From contig JAJNBL010000002.1 in the NCBI GenBank assembly GCA_021156175.1, forward strand, positions 62,001 to 126,000: 64,000 bases of DNA. Reading direction: 5' to 3'. The stretch is from Rickettsiales bacterium (lineage in GTDB: Bacteria; Pseudomonadota; Alphaproteobacteria; Rickettsiales; JAJNBL01). The notes below the pieces were generated by a model. The model was not told the DNA's origin, did not search any database, and saw only the letters and a list, made by a program, of their open reading frames with translations. Position 1 is the first letter of the stretch, and each line of letters opens with the position of its first letter. A program made the translations under genes and the position numbers. Positions 1 through 10,067 of this stretch are shown here, one piece after another.

Positions 1-2
1 AG

Positions 3-1535
3 ATCGTGGATGACGTCCAAAAGATCGCAAACCTCCTTTTGCCCGAGCAAGAATTTTGGCAAAACGAAGCGCGAAGCCTTTGTGTGGGCATTATGCTCTA
101 TCTCCATGCGGTGCCTGAACGCCCGACCACCTTTGGTGAAGTTGTGCGGGTATTGCGGAGCGATGACGTGGTGTATAACCTCGCAGTAGTGCTTGATACG
201 ATCGGGAAAGAAATCCACCCTGTTGCGTACATGAACATCGCAGCATTTCTTCAAAAAGCAGATAAAGAACGCTCAGGTGTAGTATCAACGCTCAACTCCT
301 CGCTGGAACTTTGGGCAAACCCACTGATTGATTCCACCACCGCGCGAAGCGATTTCTGCATCGATAAATGGAAAAAAGACCGCACAACCGTCTATGTCGG
401 TTTAACGCCAGACAACCTTGAGCGCTTACAGCCGCTCATGCAGATTTTCTATCAGCAGGCGACTCAGTTCCTCTGCAAGCACATGCCACGTCCTGATGAG
501 CCTTACGGTATACTTTTCATGATGGATGAGTTCCCAACGCTTGGCGAAATGGAACAGTTCAAAAGCGGTATTGCGTACTTCCGGGGTTACCGCGTGCGTC
601 TGTTCTTGATTATTCAAGATACCCAACAGCTCAAAGGCATCTACGAAGATTCCGGGATGAACTCGTTCCTCTCCAACGCCACCTTCCGTATCACCTTCGC
701 GGCGAACAACGTGGAAACTGCAGAACTCATTTCCAAAATGGTCGGAAATAAAACGGTTAAACAACAATCACTCAATAAACCAAAATTCTTTGACTTGAAC
801 CCTGCCGCGCGGACCGTGCATGAATCCGAAACCCAGCGGGCGCTGCTATTACCGCAGGAAGTGATCCAGCTTCCACGCGATGAGCAAATTGTCTTGATCG
901 AATCACAGCCACCGATTAAATCGAAAAAGATTTTCTACTTCAAAGACTCCTTCTTCACCCGCAGGCTCCTGCCACCGATTGCGATCCCACAACAAGAGCC
1001 TTACGATCCTCGAAAATTCCAGCCTAAAGGACCTGGAGGCGGGGCTCAGCCTGCACAACCGGTTGGACAACAACCGCCCCCTCCTCCGATTGATGAGGGC
1101 TTGTCTTCACCTGCGGATCCTTCAAGCTGGGATAATGAGGAGAGCTTATTGCCTCCTCCGCGCCCACAAGCGCCTCAGCCGCAGGTGGAAGAATTTGAAG
1201 CAATGAATGCATCTTATGAAGAAGAAGCTGAAGAAGAAGAATTCGCTGTTGAAGAGGACGACGAATTGGATTCTGAAGAAGATGCTTTGGAAGAAGAAGC
1301 TGATGAAACTGCGCTACTCCAGGATAATCGTTGGCTAGAAGAAGACCTCGACGAAGAAGAGCCTGAGGTAGAAGACCTCGATGAAGATGACGTTGCCCTA
1401 GACGATCCCGATGAAGACGAAGCAGAAGACGATTTAGACGAAGATAATTGGTGGGATGATGATGATGAATCCGATGAGGAAGAAGATAAAGCTTCCGAAG
1501 AAGAAGATGACGAAACACCCCCGCGTCAGCATTAA
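3..1535 (+). CDS. virD4: Type IV secretion coupling ATPase, VirD4/TraG family (5' end outside window)
   Basis: The reading frame is open through the left edge, so this is the C-terminal part of a longer protein. VirD4 proteins are inner-membrane hexameric ATPases that recruit substrates to a type IV secretion channel. Visible are the Walker B region MMDEFPTLGEM (about residue 172 of the visible part), the downstream IIQDTQQL motif, and the family-typical stretch around SNATFRITF. The Walker A motif must lie upstream. After the ATPase core comes a Pro/Gln-rich linker (about 340-385) and then over 100 residues dominated by Glu and Asp, which is not part of the usual fold. rlmE follows after 14 bases. 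A vir cluster upstream is likely but not visible. Confidence 0.9.
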   Translation: MVDDVQKIANLLLPEQEFWQNEARSLCVGIMLYLHAVPERPTTFGEVVRVLRSDDVVYNLAVVLDTIGKEIHPVAYMNIAAFLQKADKERSGVVSTLNSSLELWANPLIDSTTARSDFCIDKWKKDRTTVYVGLTPDNLERLQPLMQIFYQQATQFLCKHMPRPDEPYGILFMMDEFPTLGEMEQFKSGIAYFRGYRVRLFLIIQDTQQLKGIYEDSGMNSFLSNATFRITFAANNVETAELISKMVGNKTVKQQSLNKPKFFDLNPAARTVHESETQRALLLPQEVIQLPRDEQIVLIESQPPIKSKKIFYFKDSFFTRRLLPPIAIPQQEPYDPRKFQPKGPGGGAQPAQPVGQQPPPPPIDEGLSSPADPSSWDNEESLLPPPRPQAPQPQVEEFEAMNASYEEEAEEEEFAVEEDDELDSEEDALEEEADETALLQDNRWLEEDLDEEEPEVEDLDEDDVALDDPDEDEAEDDLDEDNWWDDDDESDEEEDKASEEEDDETPPRQH

Positions 1536-1549
1536 TAGGATACAACATC

Positions 1550-2263
1550 ATGGCTAATCGTAGTGGAAGTGGAGGAAATCGGCCGGGTGGCCGTCAAACC
1601 TTCACCACCGTCAAAACCGCCAAAGGCCGTAAACTTTCCTCGACTCTTTGGCTTGAACGGCAATTGAATGACCCTTATGTCGCCCGTGCGAAAGCCGAGG
1701 GCTATCGCAGCCGTGCGGCCTATAAACTCATCGAAATTGATGAAAAATATCCCTTCCTCACGAAAGGCAAAACCGTGATTGATCTCGGAGCTGCTCCCGG
1801 CGGATGGACACAAGTTGCCGTACAAAAAATAAAAGCCGGCGAGAAAGGTGGCGGTTCTGTCATCGGAATTGACCTCCAGGAAGTGGAGGCTATTGCTGAT
1901 GCAGAACTACTCCAAGCCGATTTTATGGAAGAAGAAGGGCTTGCCCTACTCGAAAATATGCTCAAAGGCCGGAAGGTCGATATTGTGCTAAGCGATATGG
2001 CGGCATCCTCTTCAGGCCATACCCAAACGGATCACATCCGCATTATTGATCTATGCGAAGCAGCATTCCTGTTTGCCTGCAAATGGCTCTCTCCCGGTGG
2101 AACGTTTGTTGCCAAAATTCTCCAAGGAGGAACAGAACATACACTCCTTACAGGAATGAAAAAAAGCTTCCGCACCGTGAAGCACATCAAACCTCCTGCA
2201 AGTCGTGCCGATTCTTCCGAGATGTATGTGATCTGCCAGGGATTCCGTGGGGAAGGAAAATAA
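1550..2263 (+). CDS. rlmE: 23S rRNA (uridine-2'-O)-methyltransferase RlmE/FtsJ
   Basis: RlmE methylates the 2'-OH of U2552 in the 23S rRNA A-loop using S-adenosylmethionine, a late step in 50S maturation. The protein has 237 residues. It shows the SAM-binding motif DLGAAPGGW, and the family K-D-K-E catalytic tetrad fits SRAAYKL, SDMAAS, VAKILQGG and SSEMYV. A Gly/Arg-rich leader of about 20 residues precedes the core. It starts 14 bases after virD4 and may be cotranscribed. Its stop directly abuts the convergent mutL stop. Confidence 0.95.
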   Translation: MANRSGSGGNRPGGRQTFTTVKTAKGRKLSSTLWLERQLNDPYVARAKAEGYRSRAAYKLIEIDEKYPFLTKGKTVIDLGAAPGGWTQVAVQKIKAGEKGGGSVIGIDLQEVEAIADAELLQADFMEEEGLALLENMLKGRKVDIVLSDMAASSSGHTQTDHIRIIDLCEAAFLFACKWLSPGGTFVAKILQGGTEHTLLTGMKKSFRTVKHIKPPASRADSSEMYVICQGFRGEGK

Positions 2264-4090
2264 TCACTTCCGCCCAAACAACCGTTCAATGTCACTGAGT
2301 TTGAGTTCGACATATGTTGGCCGCCCGTGATTACACTGCCCAGAATGCGGAGTTACTTCCATTTGCCTGAGTAGCGCATTCATCTCATGGGCATTTAACT
2401 TCCGCCCTGCCCGCACACTGCCGTGGCACGCAATCGTTCCGCAAATATGTTCCAGCTTTTCTTTGAGCGCCAAGGCCTCACCAAACTCTTCCAAATCATC
2501 GCAAAGCGCTTTGATCAAGCCTTTGACATCCGAATCCCCAAGCAATGCGGGAATCTCCTGCACCACGACCGCTTCTTCTCCGAAGGGTTCAATAACCAGC
2601 CCCAGTTCCCGGAATTCTTCTTTGCGTTCCAGCAACCGCTCCGCAGAGGCAAGTGAGAGCTCTACTATCTCTGGAATTAACAAACGCTGACGTGCGATAC
2701 CGGATACCGCAATCGCTTCTTTCATCCGCTCATAGACCAACCGCTCATGCGCAGCATGTTGATCAACTATTACAATCCCATTCGCATTTTGCGCGATGAT
2801 ATAAGTATCATGCACCTGTCCTTTCGCCACACCCAACGGATAATCCGCTTCCGCAGCTTCCGCCGCTTCTGCCTGCTCAATGACACGCGCAGAAGGCAAG
2901 GGCGCTAAGGATACCGGCGCAACGCGTTCACGCATAGGCATGGGCGTGTAATCATGCTGCACTCGCTCTTGTGCTGTTTGCATCATCATCGGCACGGGAG
3001 CCGAGAAAAGGGGCATCCGAGGTTGAGCCGGAATACTTGGCGTTATGACCTTAAGCGCATCGCGCGCAACCGTTGTCGAGGCACGATGACCCGCCCCCCC
3101 AATCGCATCTTTCAAGCCCCGGACAATCATTCCGCGCACTTGTTCCCCATCCCGGAAGCGCACTTCTGCTTTCGCCGGATGCACGTTTACATCCACTTGT
3201 TCCATCGGAATTTCAAGAAACAGCGCTAACACCGGATGACGATCCCGCGCGAGGAAATCCTGATACGCCCCGCGTATCGCCCCCATCAGCGCACGATCCC
3301 GTACCGGCCTACCATTCACAAACAAATATTGGCCTGCCGCCGTTCCACGATTATAGGTCGGGATTCCTGCAAATCCGTGAATTATCATTCCACCACGCTC
3401 GCCCGATACTGGCACCGCGTTATCCATAAATTCTTTGCCCATTGTATCTTCCAACCGCTTGGCAAGCGCATCTTCGATCCCGCCTGCGCGCGTATCGAGC
3501 ATCACCCGGTTATCCGCTTCAAAACGGAAACTAAGCTCTGGATGCGCCATCGCCAAACGCTGCACCATATCGAGCGCATGCTGCACTTCCGTACGTTCCG
3601 TTTTAAGAAATTTTAATCGCGCCGGTGTTGCAAAAAATAAATCGCGAACTTCCACTTTCGTGCCCTTCGCAAGCGATGCAGGCGCCGGAATACTTTTCTC
3701 ACCACCCGTAATATCAATCGCCCAGGCATCGTCTTCGCCTTCCTTGCGGCTCGTGATGGTCATACGACTCACCGATCCAATTGAAGGCAGCGCCTCTCCA
3801 CGGAAACCCAAGTGGGTAATGTTCAGCAGATTATTATCATCGGAAATTTTGGAGGTTGCATGGCGCTCAACGGCAAGTTCAAGTTCTTCCTTGCCCATAC
3901 CGCACCCATCGTCGGTGATGCTGATATAATTCCGTCCGCCATTGCGCATCGAAACCGCAATAGAATTGCTCCCCGCATCAATCGCATTTTCGACGAGTTC
4001 TTTGACCGCTGACGCAGGCCGTTCAATCACTTCACCGGCAGCAATACGATTCACAATCGTATTGGGCAGGATACGAATAACAGGAGCCAC
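2264..4090 (-). CDS. mutL: DNA mismatch repair protein MutL
   Basis: MutL couples mismatch recognition by MutS to strand incision. The N-terminal GHKL ATPase is clear: ELVENAIDAGS, DDGCGM, TSKI and GFRGEAL. The C-terminal dimerisation domain carries DQHAAHERLVYE, an exact fit to the DQHA(X)2E(X)4E nuclease motif, and CNHGRP near the end. This is therefore expected to be a nicking MutL of the kind found in bacteria without MutH. The linker (about residues 340-430) is Ala/Pro-rich. Length is 608 residues, usual for the family. It is convergent with rlmE and divergent from the lipoprotein gene at 4241. Confidence 0.96.
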   Translation of the reverse strand: MAPVIRILPNTIVNRIAAGEVIERPASAVKELVENAIDAGSNSIAVSMRNGGRNYISITDDGCGMGKEELELAVERHATSKISDDNNLLNITHLGFRGEALPSIGSVSRMTITSRKEGEDDAWAIDITGGEKSIPAPASLAKGTKVEVRDLFFATPARLKFLKTERTEVQHALDMVQRLAMAHPELSFRFEADNRVMLDTRAGGIEDALAKRLEDTMGKEFMDNAVPVSGERGGMIIHGFAGIPTYNRGTAAGQYLFVNGRPVRDRALMGAIRGAYQDFLARDRHPVLALFLEIPMEQVDVNVHPAKAEVRFRDGEQVRGMIVRGLKDAIGGAGHRASTTVARDALKVITPSIPAQPRMPLFSAPVPMMMQTAQERVQHDYTPMPMRERVAPVSLAPLPSARVIEQAEAAEAAEADYPLGVAKGQVHDTYIIAQNANGIVIVDQHAAHERLVYERMKEAIAVSGIARQRLLIPEIVELSLASAERLLERKEEFRELGLVIEPFGEEAVVVQEIPALLGDSDVKGLIKALCDDLEEFGEALALKEKLEHICGTIACHGSVRAGRKLNAHEMNALLRQMEVTPHSGQCNHGRPTYVELKLSDIERLFGRK

Positions 4091-4240
4091 TCTTCACATC
4101 CAAAAATAAAAATTAATAACGCTCTCACCTAAGCGTGGAACCAGTTTAGCGGAATAGTCCATAATGACAACTGCGAATGCTTGATTTGTTATCACAGTTG
4201 TACTAGTCTATGGATGCAATCCAACATCAGGACAATTTTC

Positions 4241-4858
4241 ATGCACAAAACCGCACAACGTTTCTTTCTGCTCACCCTCCTCGCATTCAGCATCTCTGCA
4301 TGCGCAGGCGTGAAGCACCCATATCTCGCAGCCGATCCACAATTGCCTCTCCTGCCGGTGGGCTCTGTAGCGCTGGCGGTAGAAGATGCACGTCCCTATA
4401 TCATCAATGAAGACAAACCTTCTTCCTTCGTTGGCGTAACCCGCACAGGAACCAATGTATACGATGCCTATACCGCATCGGGCAAACCCTTCGCACGCGA
4501 TGTGTATCTTGTGATTGAGCGCGCCCTTCGAGAAAAAGGCCTGAACGTCCACCAGGCAGATAAAGCATCGCTTGCAAATGGTGGCTTTGCTGGCGAGAAA
4601 GGCTTAAAAGTTACAATCAACGACTGGAAAAGCGATACCGCGATTAAAACCGACCTGACCTATAACCTCTTGCTCGAAGTGGTGTCTCCTACCGGAAGAA
4701 CCATTTCAGAAAGCCGAATTTCAGGAAAAGAATACTTAGGCACGAACGTCGCGATTCCAACCAATGTGCCAAAAGAAAAAGCACCGATTGTACTCGCACG
4801 GAAACTTGAAGAATTGTTTGAGAGTTCTCAGGTGAACAAGGCGTTGCAGCAGCAATAA
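4241..4858 (+). CDS. Predicted lipoprotein, distantly YajG-like
   Basis: The ATG at 4241 is preferred because it places a short basic leader, a hydrophobic segment and a lipobox (ISAC) at the very N-terminus; the frame stays open further upstream. The mature protein has about 185 residues. It contains a VALAVEDARP stretch and alternating hydrophobic segments that recall the YajG/LPS-assembly-type lipoprotein fold, but I do not recognise it with certainty. Residue +2 after the lipid Cys is Ala, which fits outer-membrane sorting. It is convergent with aroQ, 8 bases apart. A 7-bp inverted repeat (ACAACTG...CAGTTGT, 4167-4201) lies in the leader. Confidence 0.7.
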   Translation: MHKTAQRFFLLTLLAFSISACAGVKHPYLAADPQLPLLPVGSVALAVEDARPYIINEDKPSSFVGVTRTGTNVYDAYTASGKPFARDVYLVIERALREKGLNVHQADKASLANGGFAGEKGLKVTINDWKSDTAIKTDLTYNLLLEVVSPTGRTISESRISGKEYLGTNVAIPTNVPKEKAPIVLARKLEELFESSQVNKALQQQ

Positions 4859-4866
4859 GTAAGAAA

Positions 4867-5313
4867 TTACTTATTTTCACCGCTTGCAAGTGCTCTTAGC
4901 GCATAGATGTATCCATCCATTCCTAACCCACAAATAACTCCGCGAGCAATTGGGGAGATATACGAATGATGGCGGAATTCTTCGCGCTGATAGATATTCG
5001 ACAGATGCACTTCCATCACAGGCAATGCCACAGCGCGCAGCGCATCATGGATTGCGACCGACGTATGAGTATAAGCCCCTGCATTGATGACAATCGCATC
5101 GTACTTATTTAAGGCCTTCTGGATCGTAGTGACGATCTCGCCTTCACTGTTACTCTGGAAACAGGTGACTTTTATGCCCAACTGCTTGCCTTCTTCCACA
5201 CAGGCTTGCTCAATCCCTGAAAGCGTGACGGTGCCATAAATACCAGGCTCGCGCACTCCTAACATATTGAGGTTCGGTCCATTAATAATCAGGATGCTCA
5301 AAGGAGAAGCCAT
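4867..5313 (-). CDS. aroQ: 3-dehydroquinate dehydratase, type II
   Basis: This enzyme dehydrates 3-dehydroquinate to 3-dehydroshikimate, the third step of the shikimate pathway. The 148-residue length matches the dodecameric type II family. Visible signatures are NGPNLNMLG near the N-terminus, the lid Tyr in GIYG, SNSEGEIV, NAGAYTHTS, and the catalytic His in MEVHLSN. It is divergent from thiS, with only 59 bp between the two starts, so their promoters must overlap. Confidence 0.95.
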   Translation of the reverse strand: MASPLSILIINGPNLNMLGVREPGIYGTVTLSGIEQACVEEGKQLGIKVTCFQSNSEGEIVTTIQKALNKYDAIVINAGAYTHTSVAIHDALRAVALPVMEVHLSNIYQREEFRHHSYISPIARGVICGLGMDGYIYALRALASGENK

Positions 5314-5372
5314 TTGCGTCTTACCATATTTAGGGCTATATTACGCCCATTATCATAACGTTGGAAATTACA

Positions 5373-5579
5373 ATGACAATATCCCTTTCCATCAACGGGG
5401 AAAAGCGCACTTTTGAGGGCCCACTCACTGCTGAGAACCTTTTGGTTACCCTGGCGCTCGACACAAAAAAAGTGGCATTTGAACGAAATCTCGCGATTGT
5501 CCCTAAATCCGCCTATGCCGATACGCTCTTAAGCGATGGCGACCGAATTGAAATTGTCCATTTCATTGGCGGAGGATGA
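5373..5579 (+). CDS. thiS: Sulfur carrier protein ThiS
   Basis: ThiS carries sulfur as a C-terminal thiocarboxylate for thiazole formation in thiamine synthesis. The protein is about 68 residues, a ubiquitin-like fold, and ends in the required Gly-Gly (HFIGGG). I chose the ATG at 5373; a TTG four codons upstream is also in frame. The stop overlaps the thiG start in an ATGA junction. No TPP riboswitch is apparent in the 59-bp leader. Confidence 0.92.
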   Translation: MTISLSINGEKRTFEGPLTAENLLVTLALDTKKVAFERNLAIVPKSAYADTLLSDGDRIEIVHFIGGG

Positions 5580-6370
5580 GCATGACCACTTTTTCCGCCC
5601 CTCTCATTCTTGCAGGAAAATCGTATCATTCACGACTGCTGGTTGGCACCGGAAAATATCGCGATCTTGTTGAGACCAAAGCTGCCATTGAAGCGAGCGG
5701 TGCCGAAATCGTAACCGTTGCCGTGCGTCGTGTGAACTTAGGCAATGATCGGAATGCGCCGATGTTGCAAGATTATATCGACCCCAAAACCTACACCTAT
5801 CTCCCCAACAGCGCGGGCTGTTATACAGCGGATGAAGCGGTGCGAACGCTGCGTCTCGCGCGCGAAGCAGGAGGCTGGAATCTCGTGAAACTCGAAGTGC
5901 TGGGCGATGAAAAAACACTTTATCCCGATATCATGGAAACGCTGAAAGCCGCAGAGATTTTGGTGAAAGAAGGCTTTTCTGTGATGGTCTATACCAATGA
6001 CGATCCGCTGATTGCAAAACGGCTGGAGAATCTGGGCTGCGCTGCGATTATGCCGCTCGCCGCACCGATTGGCTCCGGACTTGGCATCCAGAATCCCTTA
6101 AATATTCGCCTTATTGTAGAACAAGCAAATGTGCCCGTACTCGTCGATGCAGGCGTAGGTACTGCCTCCGATGCCGCCATCGCGATGGAATTGGGCTGCG
6201 ACGGTGTGTTGATGAATACTGCTATTGCAGAAGCAACGAATCCCGTGATGATGGCCAAAGCAATGCGGCTTGGCGTGGAGTCTGGACGATTAGCGTACCT
6301 GGCAGGGCGTATGCCCAAACGTGATTATGCCAGCGCTTCTTCGCCTTTTGCAGGACGTGTCACCGCATGA
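5576..6370 (+). CDS. thiG: Thiazole synthase ThiG
   Basis: ThiG condenses deoxyxylulose-5-phosphate, dehydroglycine and the ThiS thiocarboxylate into the thiazole of thiamine. The 264-residue TIM barrel shows LLVGTGKY near the N-terminus, the Schiff-base Lys in [18 protein letters not shown], and [12 protein letters not shown]. It overlaps thiS by 4 bases and the following glycosyltransferase gene by 4 bases (both ATGA), so translation is coupled. Other thiamine genes such as thiE, thiF and thiO are not in the window. Confidence 0.96.
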   Translation: MSMTTFSAPLILAGKSYHSRLLVGTGKYRDLVETKAAIEASGAEIVTVAVRRVNLGNDRNAPMLQDYIDPKTYTYLPNSAGCYTADEAVRTLRLAREAGGWNLVKLEVLGDEKTLYPDIMETLKAAEILVKEGFSVMVYTNDDPLIAKRLENLGCAAIMPLAAPIGSGLGIQNPLNIRLIVEQANVPVLVDAGVGTASDAAIAMELGCDGVLMNTAIAEATNPVMMAKAMRLGVESGRLAYLAGRMPKRDYASASSPFAGRVTA

Positions 6371-7902
6371 TAACATCCCGCTCCCTCCGTAATGTTCTGC
6401 TCTCTTCTTACGGTGTGGCGGCAGTTATTGTAGCACTCACCCTGTGGCGCATCACTTTCCTTAGCCTATCCGACCTCCCACTCTTTTTCGATGAAGCGCA
6501 ATATTGGCTTTGGGGAAAGCAGTTAGCATTCGGATATTATTCCAAACCACCTGTCATTGGGTGGATTATCGCGCTCACCACCAGCATCTGCGGCAATGGA
6601 GAAACGTGCGTCCGTTTAGGCTCGCCCCTGCTCCATGCGCTCACTGCCTGGATCATTTTTCTGATAGGCAGAAAACTCTGGAACCACGAGATCGGAACCT
6701 GGTCAGCACTGACTTATGCCACGTTGCCGGCCGTCACTGTCTCTTCCGCGCTGATTTCCACCGATGCGCCTTTCCTCTTTTTCTGGGCGTTGACGCTCTA
6801 TTGTTTTCTCCAGGCGCGGGAAGACACTCGCTGGCATTGGTGGATTGCAACGGGTGCCGCCGCGGGATTTGGGATGCTCACCAAATATTCCATGCTGCTC
6901 TTCTTTCCTTCCGTACTGCTTTTCTTATGGCTCTCCCCTCAAGACCGGAAGTTACTGACGAATAAAAAATTCTGGGGAGCCGTCGGGGTCGCCTTCCTGT
7001 TATTCCTTCCCAATCTCTGCTGGAATGCGATGAATGGCTTCGTGAGCTTCCTTCATACCAAAGACAATGCGGCACTTGAAGGATCGCTGCTACATCCGAG
7101 CAAAATGCTGGAATTTGTGGGCGCACAATTTGGCGTATTTGGGCCCGTATTATTTAGTGTATTGTTATGGCGTGTGATCCAGTTTAAGAAAACGATTCTC
7201 CAACCCACCTATGCACTCCTCATCAGCTTTGTGGTTCCGTTTCTAGGTACGATCGTCCTTGTAAGCTTCCTTTCCCGCGCGCACGCCAACTGGGCTGCGC
7301 CGACCTATATTGCCGCCACCTTGCTTGTCGTTGGATGGCTTTATGAGAAAGAACGCATCCACTGGCTTAAATTATCCTTAGGGTTACATCTTGTGGTGTT
7401 CTTCATCGCAACGCTATTTTCACCTGTCGTGAGAGCATTGCATATCCCATTAAGCGCCAAGCATACCGGATGGAATGAAGAAGGCACATTTGCATTACGT
7501 GATCCCTTTGAGCGCCTAAGAGGAATGGATCTGTTAGGAGAAAAAGTCGCAACGATACTCATGACCAATCCAAAGGCGATTCTCGTCACAGACGAGCGCA
7601 AAACGCTTGCGCCGCTTATTTATTATGTCGAGAAGGCCCAAGACTTCCCTAATATAATTGCCTTTGCCAAATGGAACCCGGAGCAGGATATCGACGACCA
7701 TTATGAGCTGATCACCGACCTAACTCAGCATCGGGGAGAGGATATTCTTTTTGTGACACGCACCGCTAACCCTGTAAATCTGTTTGCAACATCCGCAGAA
7801 TCTTACCAGCATCTTCCGTCTTTAGAGTTGCCACTTTATCCTGATAAAACTTTACAGTTTGAAGCCTACTACCTTCATGGATTTAAAGGATACCAACAAT
7901 GA
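6367..7902 (+). CDS. Membrane glycosyltransferase, GT39/GT83 (PMT_2/ArnT-like)
   Basis: This 511-residue integral membrane protein has about 10-12 hydrophobic segments. Its first periplasmic loop carries DEAQYWLWG followed by GYYSKPP, typical of the PMT_2/ArnT-like superfamily, which moves a sugar from a polyprenyl-phosphate carrier onto lipid A, lipid or protein. The Asp-Glu pair is the expected catalytic site. The acceptor cannot be told from sequence. It is coupled by ATGA overlaps to thiG upstream and to a PAP2 phosphatase downstream; the latter pairing suggests use or recycling of a lipid-phosphate substrate in the envelope. Confidence 0.85.
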   Translation: MITSRSLRNVLLSSYGVAAVIVALTLWRITFLSLSDLPLFFDEAQYWLWGKQLAFGYYSKPPVIGWIIALTTSICGNGETCVRLGSPLLHALTAWIIFLIGRKLWNHEIGTWSALTYATLPAVTVSSALISTDAPFLFFWALTLYCFLQAREDTRWHWWIATGAAAGFGMLTKYSMLLFFPSVLLFLWLSPQDRKLLTNKKFWGAVGVAFLLFLPNLCWNAMNGFVSFLHTKDNAALEGSLLHPSKMLEFVGAQFGVFGPVLFSVLLWRVIQFKKTILQPTYALLISFVVPFLGTIVLVSFLSRAHANWAAPTYIAATLLVVGWLYEKERIHWLKLSLGLHLVVFFIATLFSPVVRALHIPLSAKHTGWNEEGTFALRDPFERLRGMDLLGEKVATILMTNPKAILVTDERKTLAPLIYYVEKAQDFPNIIAFAKWNPEQDIDDHYELITDLTQHRGEDILFVTRTANPVNLFATSAESYQHLPSLELPLYPDKTLQFEAYYLHGFKGYQQ

Positions 7903-8561
7903 AATATATCATCTGCTTAATCATGTGCGGCGTGGTTATCCTAACTTTTTTCCCGGAGTGGGATATAGGGGTTTCCCAGTTCTTTTTTGATCGGATCGGT
8001 CGCTTTCTCCCCAAACATGACGGTGCGGCAGGATTTATTTATGATGCCACACGCTTTACGCTGGTTCCTACTTTTATTATGGTGCTGGTAGGATTACTGA
8101 TACGTGATGTGAAATATCATCACAATTTACCGTTTTTTGGAAGGAAAGAGCTACTGTTTCTTCTTTTTACATTGCTGCTTGGGCCAGGAATTATTGTCCA
8201 TTACGGATTCAAAGACCATTGGGGGCGTGCACGACCGGTACAGGTTCAGGAATTCGGCGGTATGAAAACCTTTTCCCCAGCACTCCTCCCCAGCAACCAA
8301 TGCGAGGAAAACTGCTCTCTTCCTTCTGGTCATGCTGCGATTGGATTTTATTTCCTTAGCCTTGCATTTGTCTTGAAAGGACGCCGTAAAATCCTATCCA
8401 ATAGTATTGGCGTAGTTGCCGGATTAGGAATTGGCTTAGTACGCATCTTACAAGGCGGACATTTCTTGAGTGATGTGCTGTTTTCAGGAGTTGTCGTATA
8501 CGTGACAGCATATCTTCTGCACTGGATTATTTTCCGCAAGACTAATGCAATGTCGGTGTAG
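7899..8561 (+). CDS. PAP2-family membrane phosphatase (lipid A / undecaprenyl phosphate type)
   Basis: This 220-residue membrane protein carries the three acid-phosphatase motifs: KDHWGRARP (KX6RP), PSGHA, and [12 protein letters not shown] (R-X5-H-X3-D). These proteins remove phosphate from lipid phosphates on the outer face of the inner membrane. LpxE/LpxF-like lipid A phosphatase or undecaprenyl pyrophosphate phosphatase are both plausible. Its start overlaps the glycosyltransferase stop (ATGA). Its last 20 bases overlap the convergent murA 3' end. Confidence 0.88.
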   Translation: MKYIICLIMCGVVILTFFPEWDIGVSQFFFDRIGRFLPKHDGAAGFIYDATRFTLVPTFIMVLVGLLIRDVKYHHNLPFFGRKELLFLLFTLLLGPGIIVHYGFKDHWGRARPVQVQEFGGMKTFSPALLPSNQCEENCSLPSGHAAIGFYFLSLAFVLKGRRKILSNSIGVVAGLGIGLVRILQGGHFLSDVLFSGVVVYVTAYLLHWIIFRKTNAMSV

Positions 8562-9909
8562 CAGAATCACCCTCCACCGAAGCAGCTCCCGAATCTCCGC
8601 TATCGCGCACCGGACCTTGACTTTCCTTCTCCCGGCGGACACTTGCACCACAGGCGCCAAGCTTCTGCTCAATCCGCTCATAGCCGCGATCAATATGATA
8701 CACACGGTTCACCAGCGTATCGCCTTGCGCCACCAATCCTGCGAGCACCAATGACATCGACGCACGTAAATCCGTTGCCATCACCGGCGCGCCATGCAAT
8801 GCCGGCACACCACGAACCGTTGCCGTATTCCCGTGAATCGCGATATTCGCGCCCATCCGTGAAAGCTCTGGCACATGCATGAAACGGTTTTCAAAAATCG
8901 TCTCTTCAATAATAGAAGTGCCTTCGGTCACGGTCATGAGCGCCATAAATTGCGCCTGCATATCTGTAGGGAATCCTGGATAAGGCTGGGTCACAATATC
9001 CACCGCTTTGAGTGGCCCTTTGCGGGCAATCCGCAATCCTTTTGCGGTAGGAGTCACTTCCACGCCTGCTTCCACTAATTTCTGGATCACTGCTTCCCAT
9101 AATTCCGTACCAATGCCCGAAAGCTCGACATCACCACCCGTAATCGCCGCGGCAACCGCATAGGTTCCGGCTTCAATCCGATCCGGCAAAATCGCATGCG
9201 ATGCACCATGCAGCGCCGCTTTTCCATGAATGGTAATGGTATTCGTCCCCACCCCTTCAATCTGCGCACCCATCGCGATCAAACAATGCGCAAGATCGCT
9301 GACTTCCGGCTCCTGCGCCGCGTTATGCAGCACCGTTTTACCTTCCGCCAAGGTTGCTGCCATCATGATATTTTCGGTCGCACCGACCGATATTTTTTCA
9401 AAATGAATCTCGGCGCCATGGAGCCTTCCTTTCGGACATACCGCATGGACATAACCATCTTCAAGCGTTATCACCGCACCCATTTGCTCTAAGGCTTTTA
9501 AGTGTAAATCAACCGGTCTAGCCCCAATTGCACATCCACCCGGCAAGGAAACAATCGCCTCCCCTCCTCGCGCAAGCAACGGACCCAATACACAGATCGA
9601 TGCACGCATCTTGCGCACAATCTCATAGGGGGCCGTTTTATTCGTAATACGCGGCGTGCTGAGCTCAATCACCCGGCCAAACCGACTACTATCCTCCGGA
9701 ATCCGCCCATCCACACGCAATTCCACCCCATGCTGCACTAATAAATGCGCCATAGTGGTAATATCACTCAAATGGGGTACGTTAGAAAGGGTTAGCGTCT
9801 CCGCGCTCAAAAGTGATGCCGCCATAATGGGAAGCGCGGCATTTTTAGCCCCTGCAATCGGGATTGTCCCCTCTAATGCTCCATTTGCGCGTATGCGAAT
9901 TCTGTCCAT
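8542..9909 (-). CDS. murA: UDP-N-acetylglucosamine 1-carboxyvinyltransferase MurA
   Basis: MurA transfers enolpyruvate from PEP to UDP-GlcNAc, the first committed step of peptidoglycan synthesis and the fosfomycin target. The active-site Cys lies in [10 protein letters not shown] (about residue 126), so the common Cys form is present. Other family blocks are [18 protein letters not shown] and PDRIEAGT. I start at the ATG at 9909; a TTG at 9921 is in frame. At about 455 residues it is longer than the usual 420 because of a C-terminal tail rich in Glu, Ser, Gly and Ala. The gene end overlaps the PAP2 gene. Confidence 0.95.
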   Translation of the reverse strand: MDRIRIRANGALEGTIPIAGAKNAALPIMAASLLSAETLTLSNVPHLSDITTMAHLLVQHGVELRVDGRIPEDSSRFGRVIELSTPRITNKTAPYEIVRKMRASICVLGPLLARGGEAIVSLPGGCAIGARPVDLHLKALEQMGAVITLEDGYVHAVCPKGRLHGAEIHFEKISVGATENIMMAATLAEGKTVLHNAAQEPEVSDLAHCLIAMGAQIEGVGTNTITIHGKAALHGASHAILPDRIEAGTYAVAAAITGGDVELSGIGTELWEAVIQKLVEAGVEVTPTAKGLRIARKGPLKAVDIVTQPYPGFPTDMQAQFMALMTVTEGTSIIEETIFENRFMHVPELSRMGANIAIHGNTATVRGVPALHGAPVMATDLRASMSLVLAGLVAQGDTLVNRVYHIDRGYERIEQKLGACGASVRREKESQGPVRDSGDSGAASVEGDSATPTLH

Positions 9910-9974
9910 GGGGATATCCAATTTTCTAATTATATCTTATAAAAAACTCGCTGCGGGGAGGCTTATGAAGTGCT

Positions 9975-10034
9975 AATCTAGTAAAAATAAACGGAGCGTA
10001 CTTGAAGGTACGTGAGTATTATTTTTACTAGATT
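9975..10034. repeat. Intergenic palindromic element, copy 1 (short form)
   Basis: Perfect 16-bp arms (AATCTAGTAAAAATAA at 9975-9990 and its complement at 10019-10034) enclose a 28-base tip. The tip itself contains CGTAC (9997-10001) and GTACG (10008-10012). The tip matches those of the elements at 37921 and 62838, though the outer arms differ. It lies between murA and dcd, which read in the same direction. No T-run follows, so it is not a simple terminator. Confidence 0.8.
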
Positions 10035-10067
10035 TGGTGCTTTAGAAGTCCACCGCAGTAGAATTAG

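Noticed and set aside
1024-1551. 175-codon minus-strand frame opposite the end of virD4
   Set aside because: It is the mirror of the Glu/Asp codon run (giving Leu/His-rich sequence) and has no ribosome site or family match.
5314-5372. A TPP riboswitch ahead of thiS
   Set aside because: The leader is only 59 bases to the divergent aroQ start and shows no CTGAGA-type conserved element.
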